Shown here in pieces: positions 60,401 to 64,000 of a stretch of DNA of 64,000 nucleotides. Position 1 is the first letter of the stretch, and every line of letters begins with the position of its first letter. Both the position numbers and the translations under genes were made by a program. The stretch is from positions 3,711,234-3,775,233 of the forward strand of contig VFFE01007869.1 in NCBI GenBank assembly GCA_008921705.1, given 5' to 3'. Below the pieces are notes generated by a model. The model worked only from the letters and a program-made list of their open reading frames with translations, ran no database searches and was not told the DNA's origin. Origin of the DNA: Burhinus oedicnemus. Its lineage: Eukaryota > Chordata > Aves > Charadriiformes > Burhinidae.

Positions 60401-62581
60401 CACGAAGTTAATTTTAAAAATATTTTGGAAGCAAACCTGGGAAATATCTTACCATTAGGAAGAGGAACATCAAAACGGGCATGGAGTGGGCAAGAAGCCA
60501 CACCAGGATTTCCCGTGTTGCTGTTTACAGCATTTTGTCAGTCTGTGGTAGAGAAGCCATGGTCATAGTTTTAATTGCTTTGCATGCCAACAAATACAGC
60601 TCCGGACTAAACCCGCTGAATTCTCCATAGCACCTCCATGTTGCATTTCGATTTCCTCTGAGGTAGGAAGACTGTTTCTGAAATTTGGCTTCAAGATTTC
60701 ATCTTTGGGTTTTCATTCCAAGCTTGCAAAATTAAACACAAGAGACAATATAAATCACAAGCACTCTGGGCTGCTCAGGAATGTGTGCGGCAGGTTTGTA
60801 CAGGCTAGGGTAAACGGCACTGCGGTGTACGGAAATAGCATGAAGTTAGCATGTAAAGTATTATGACATGCTAATCTATTTATATTTATTGCACTTACTT
60901 TGCATAAAAATAAAATCACTGGGAATGATTTTATTCCTGCATGCAAAACCTTCTCTTCCTTTCCATCCCCAAACTGCTCTTTAGAACAAGACGCTCCTTT
61001 TGCTCCTCACAAAGAGAGTAATATTTTATCCAACAGGCAGTACAATATCTAAGACTTCTGGACACTATCATAATCAAATATAATAATAATATGATATTTT
61101 TCTTAGCTCCTCAGAGTACCAAAGTCACTTTATTATTTTGAAGATGGTTTGAAAGCATCTTAACTACATCTTTATTGAAGCAACATAAATGTCTTTAAAG
61201 CTATCTTGGTGCAAATGTATCAAGAATGCTCTTGAAATTCCTTGTTGTACCTTGTACCTGAAAATCTATTTGAAATATATTCTACTGTATTGAATTTCTG
61301 TCTGAAACAGCTGATTTAGGCAGCTGATAGAGTATGGCAGGTGCCCCATTCATTGCGTTATCATTTTATACAGTCTGTCCATAAAGCCCCCAAGAGAAGG
61401 ATGTACTGTCTGTCCATGAAAAATAATCCACTGTCTGTGGCTTATGGGAACAGCAATAGAATTTTAAATACCTTGGAAAGACCAAAGCTTGCCCATTTAC
61501 ATTATTCTAGCAGCATTTTTCTAGCTGAATGGCCGTATTCAATCTCACAATGAGAGAAGTAATGCAATTAAACCAGCTCCACAATGAGGAACGGGAAACA
61601 TGGGTTTTAGTTTGAAAAACAAAAGCTTCTAAATTTTAAAATAATGAAGCAACATGACTGTTGCACACGACGTGAAGAATGCATTATTAGACACAGCAGT
61701 AAAACGTCAAATATAACATACTGCAGCAATATTCTACAGTTCACCTATGGCTCTTTTGGTACCCTGTACTCATGCATTTCCTGATGTTAACTGCTCAGAC
61801 CCCCATCATTTTTGCTCCCCCCAACAAGTTGCCCTGTCCAACCGGAGGAAAAACATTTAATTAAATGTCCCCTAACAAGGGGCAATTAGAGCAGTCCAGG
61901 CATGCCCTACGTAAGGCCGTCTCCTAAGCAGGTGGCACTGCACTAGGCAGCAGAGCTCTCTGCAAATGGGATGGGATGAAAGCGAAAGGGTAAGGTGTCA
62001 AAAAGGATAAAACTGTCCTGAATGGACAAAATAAAGCCTAAGATTTCAGAAGCCACCACTGAAGAAAAGTTCAAACCACAGTCAGGTGGAATAAGGACAT
62101 GACTGGTGCATTGGCAAAGCTCTGGCCGCAGCTCAGCTCCTCAGGGAGGAAACCACAGGAGTTTGTGCCTTCAGGCTGAGTGTGGTTTTCAGTAGCCTGG
62201 CAATGAAAAACAAAATACTACTGTGTAAAAGAGCATGAGATGAGAACAAGAAAATAGGAAACCCCTTCAAAATGTATCGTTACTTGGGCAGAACAGTGGA
62301 AGTTTTGGGAGATCAAGTGGAGCAAGCTCATAAAGGCTTTTACTTTAGAGGCGAGGGAGGAGGAGTCAGAGAAATGGAAAAGAAGGGATTTTTTCCCCAC
62401 CCCTAGTATAAGCTGCTCCCACTTTATGCTCAGTAACCATCTGTTTGTAGGTCTCACCATAGAAAAGGCATAAGAGGAAAACGGTCAAAAGCAATTAGTG
62501 GCAACACAAAAAATCCTAAGGACAAATAAAATTGTAGAAGAAGAGAGGTTACTCCTGCAAAGGAGAAAAACAAGTCATAAT

Positions 62582-62602
62582 AAAAAAAAAAAAAAAAAAA
62601 AA
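62582..62602 (+). repeat. A21 homopolymer tract
   Basis: Twenty-one A, 140 bp before the L1-like reverse-transcriptase segment. It is not clearly related to that element. Confidence 0.9.
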
Positions 62603-62651
62603 GAACCCAACTGGAACCTGTTCCTATTGCAGTCATGGTTTAGACAAAATG

Positions 62652-62697
62652 AAATATAATATATGATAAATATATAATATATATAAAAATATATATG
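62652..62697 (+). repeat. AT-rich (TA)n-type low-complexity run
   Basis: Imperfect ATATA/TATAA repeats over 46 bp, immediately upstream of the L1-like remnant. Confidence 0.85.
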
Positions 62698-62745
62698 CTG
62701 CTATAAAAAATTAAGTTCTTTGGAGAGCCCAACCACACTCTAGAT

Positions 62746-63445
62746 ATGAAAATATTTTCAAAAACTTTTACCCAGGGAAAGGCAGCAATCCTCCCTCAGC
62801 TCTAAGCACTGACCAAATGGGTTTCATATGCAGGAGACAACTAAATGATACAATCAAATGAATCAGGGAAGTAATTCATAATACGGAATAAAAACCAAAG
62901 GTCCACTGCTATCCTTAGATCTCTTGAAGGCATTTGATAAAGCAGGGTGGCCTTGCTAAGAAATGCTGTTATCAGAAATGAGGTTTAGAGAAAATATGAA
63001 GACCTGACTAAATATCACATATGAATCTCCATCCATTAGAATAAAAGTTAGTAAGACACGCTCCGAAAGATTTCAACTACAAGGGGCAGAAAGAAAAAGT
63101 TGTTCTTTATGTCCTATGTTGTTTTTTGGTTTTTTTATTGAAGTCCTGGAACAGTCACATCAATGCAACTAATCCAAAAAAGCCCCAACAGCTTATTAAA
63201 ACAGTAACCCAGAATGAAGTCTATTTATAAATAAATAAAAATAAATAAGTAATGATGTCTGGATAGTGCAATGTTAGCAGCTGCCACCTCACCCATATTT
63301 TTAAAGAAATTCTAGGAATTCAAGGCCATAATATCAAATATGTTAAATCCACCCAAGAATCCATGACCAGAAAGACACATACAAGCTTACATGGTCCGAA
63401 CAAATCAGATCATTGGGAACAAAACTTGTTCAGCTACAGTCAATT
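62746..63445 (+). pseudogene. Decayed reverse transcriptase of an L1/Tx1-type LINE
   Basis: Reading across several frames gives the ordered landmarks of an L1-type ORF2 RT domain. These are MKIFSK (62749-62766); TDQMGFICRRQLNDTI (62808-62855), as in the L1 'DQ.GF...R...D.I' finger motif; LSLDLLKAFDKAGW (62909-62950), motif A with its catalytic Asp; SPSIRIKV (63026-63049); FQLQGAERKSCSLCPMLF (63071-63124), motif B; and IEVLE (63137-63151). SNDV (63248-63259) lies where FADD is expected. KEILGIQGHNIKYVKS (63304-63351) and WSEQIRSLGTKL (63392-63427) match the 'YKIN..KS' and 'W...I.YLGI.L' motifs that follow. The order and spacing fit one RT. At least four frameshifts, several stops, a broken FADD box and an inserted AAATA-rich repeat (63225-63249) show it is long dead. 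It differs from CR1 ORF2. An alternative is another non-LTR clade, but the motif set favours L1/Tx1. Confidence 0.75.
63225..63249 (+). repeat. (ATAAA)n-type A/T-rich simple repeat inside the L1-like remnant
   Basis: ATAAATAAATAAAA-type units between RT motif B and the presumed motif C. It probably expanded after the element died and disturbs the spacing there. Confidence 0.8.
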
Positions 63446-64000
63446 CCTTTCTGTTATTTCAAGACGGAGAATTCCCCCATCAGCTTTCCCCTCCACGCAG
63501 CCGATTCCCCAGGGGCTGCCACATCCCTGACGGACCCCACGTGCCTGAGGCTGCCCCTTGGGTGTCCACGTTGGGAAGCTGCCTCATACACAGGATATAC
63601 GCATGGTCCAGAGTGCACGGCGCAAGGTTGTGCTTAAATTTATGCTATTTAAATCCACGTCATCTGTGACAACGTATCCATGACAAGCGTTACCGAGCAT
63701 GGGAAACCAGGTGATGATTTCATCTCCAATATCCACAGTATCCCTTCTCAAACAAACAATGATAAAATACATGAGAAAATTGCGTCTTAATCCATTTAAG
63801 TAAAAAAAGACTATTATCTCAGGGAAGGATCCGCTCACAAAACTATTACTATTAGCAAGACTAATAGTTGTGCAAGGACTCATTTTAGAAACAATTCTCT
63901 CCCACACGTTAGTGGCACGGAGAAATAATATATGATCATTTTTCATAGAAAAACTGACAGACAGTCTGGATTTAGCTGATTTTACAAAGTAATTCATTCT
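63446..64000. other. Window end: unrecognised sequence with a 137-codon minus-strand frame
   Basis: After the L1-like homology stops there is a GC-richer patch (63,470-63,620) and then AT-rich sequence. A minus-strand frame runs from a Met at 63,997 to a stop at 63,584 and may extend beyond the window. Its product is rich in hydrophobic and aromatic residues but matches no family I recognise. A frame this long is unremarkable for a 64-kb window, so it is not called a gene. Confidence 0.4.

Larger units (their letters stand above)
57421..62717. other. Non-coding stretch, AT-rich, with scattered enhancer-like pieces
   Basis: About 5.3 kb without a recognised gene or interspersed repeat until the L1-like segment. 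Possible regulatory pieces: an octamer ATGCAAAT at 59852-59859, and 60,780-60,960 with AGCATGTAAAG and GACATGCTAATC. A splice-acceptor-like TTTGTTGCAG ends at 60,325 and is followed by about 80 open codons. A21 lies at 62582-62602 and an (AT)-rich run at 62652-62697. Confidence 0.55.

Noticed and set aside
62218..62460. Minus-strand 80-codon frame as the upstream part of the L1-like element
   Set aside because: Wrong strand, and no L1 endonuclease or C-terminal motif could be read on either strand, so the L1-like segment is limited to about 62,746-63,445.
1..64000. tRNA, rRNA, known microRNA, CRISPR, prophage or bacterial operon
   Set aside because: Scanning by eye found no tRNA box pair with a cloverleaf, no rRNA words, none of the common animal microRNA seeds in a hairpin, no spaced direct repeats and no bacterial-type dense coding.

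Overview
The window looks like intergenic DNA from a bird chromosome, probably a neognath. The main evidence is six copies of the CR1 LINE, the dominant retrotransposon of bird genomes. They are mostly truncated at the 5' end, and several end in the CR1-specific ATTCTATG-type 3' repeat. Other signs are the absence of dense microsatellites or tandem genes, a eukaryotic assembly gap of 20 Ns, and long AT-rich blocks with many homeodomain-type TAAT cores. I found no protein-coding gene, rRNA, tRNA, recognised microRNA or CRISPR array. The open reading frames in the window, up to 255 codons, are about what chance gives in 64 kb, and none matches a protein family I recognise except the retrotransposon remnants.

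Layout. Bases 1 to about 20,000 are GC-moderate to GC-rich, with scattered CpG-rich patches (best at 5,425-5,700) alternating with AT-rich blocks that resemble conserved non-coding elements (1.2, 8.1-8.5, 13.8-14.6 and 17.0-17.4 kb). One small CR1 lies at 14.8 kb and the assembly gap at 19.07 kb. From 20 to 48 kb the sequence becomes more AT-rich, with occasional isolated GC-rich patches (21.2, 23.6, 31.2 and 39.5-40.1 kb). It carries four CR1 copies, including the longest (42.8-43.5 kb), which keeps a broken piece of ORF2. From 48 to 61 kb the sequence is AT-rich and repeat-poor, apart from one short CR1 at 53.0 kb. It holds a dense run of non-coding blocks that look constrained, especially 49.0-49.5 and 53.9-57.4 kb. 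From 62.7 to 63.45 kb there is a heavily decayed reverse-transcriptase segment that reads like the L1/Tx1 superfamily rather than CR1, which is unusual for a bird.

Interpretation. The pattern (no genes, few repeats, many TAAT-, forkhead-, SOX- and octamer-bearing blocks) fits a regulatory gene desert beside a developmental gene outside the window. This is inference from composition and motifs only; no alignment was possible. I found no new enzymatic or defence system. The observations most worth following up are the L1-like reverse-transcriptase fossil and the 49-57 kb cluster of putative conserved elements.
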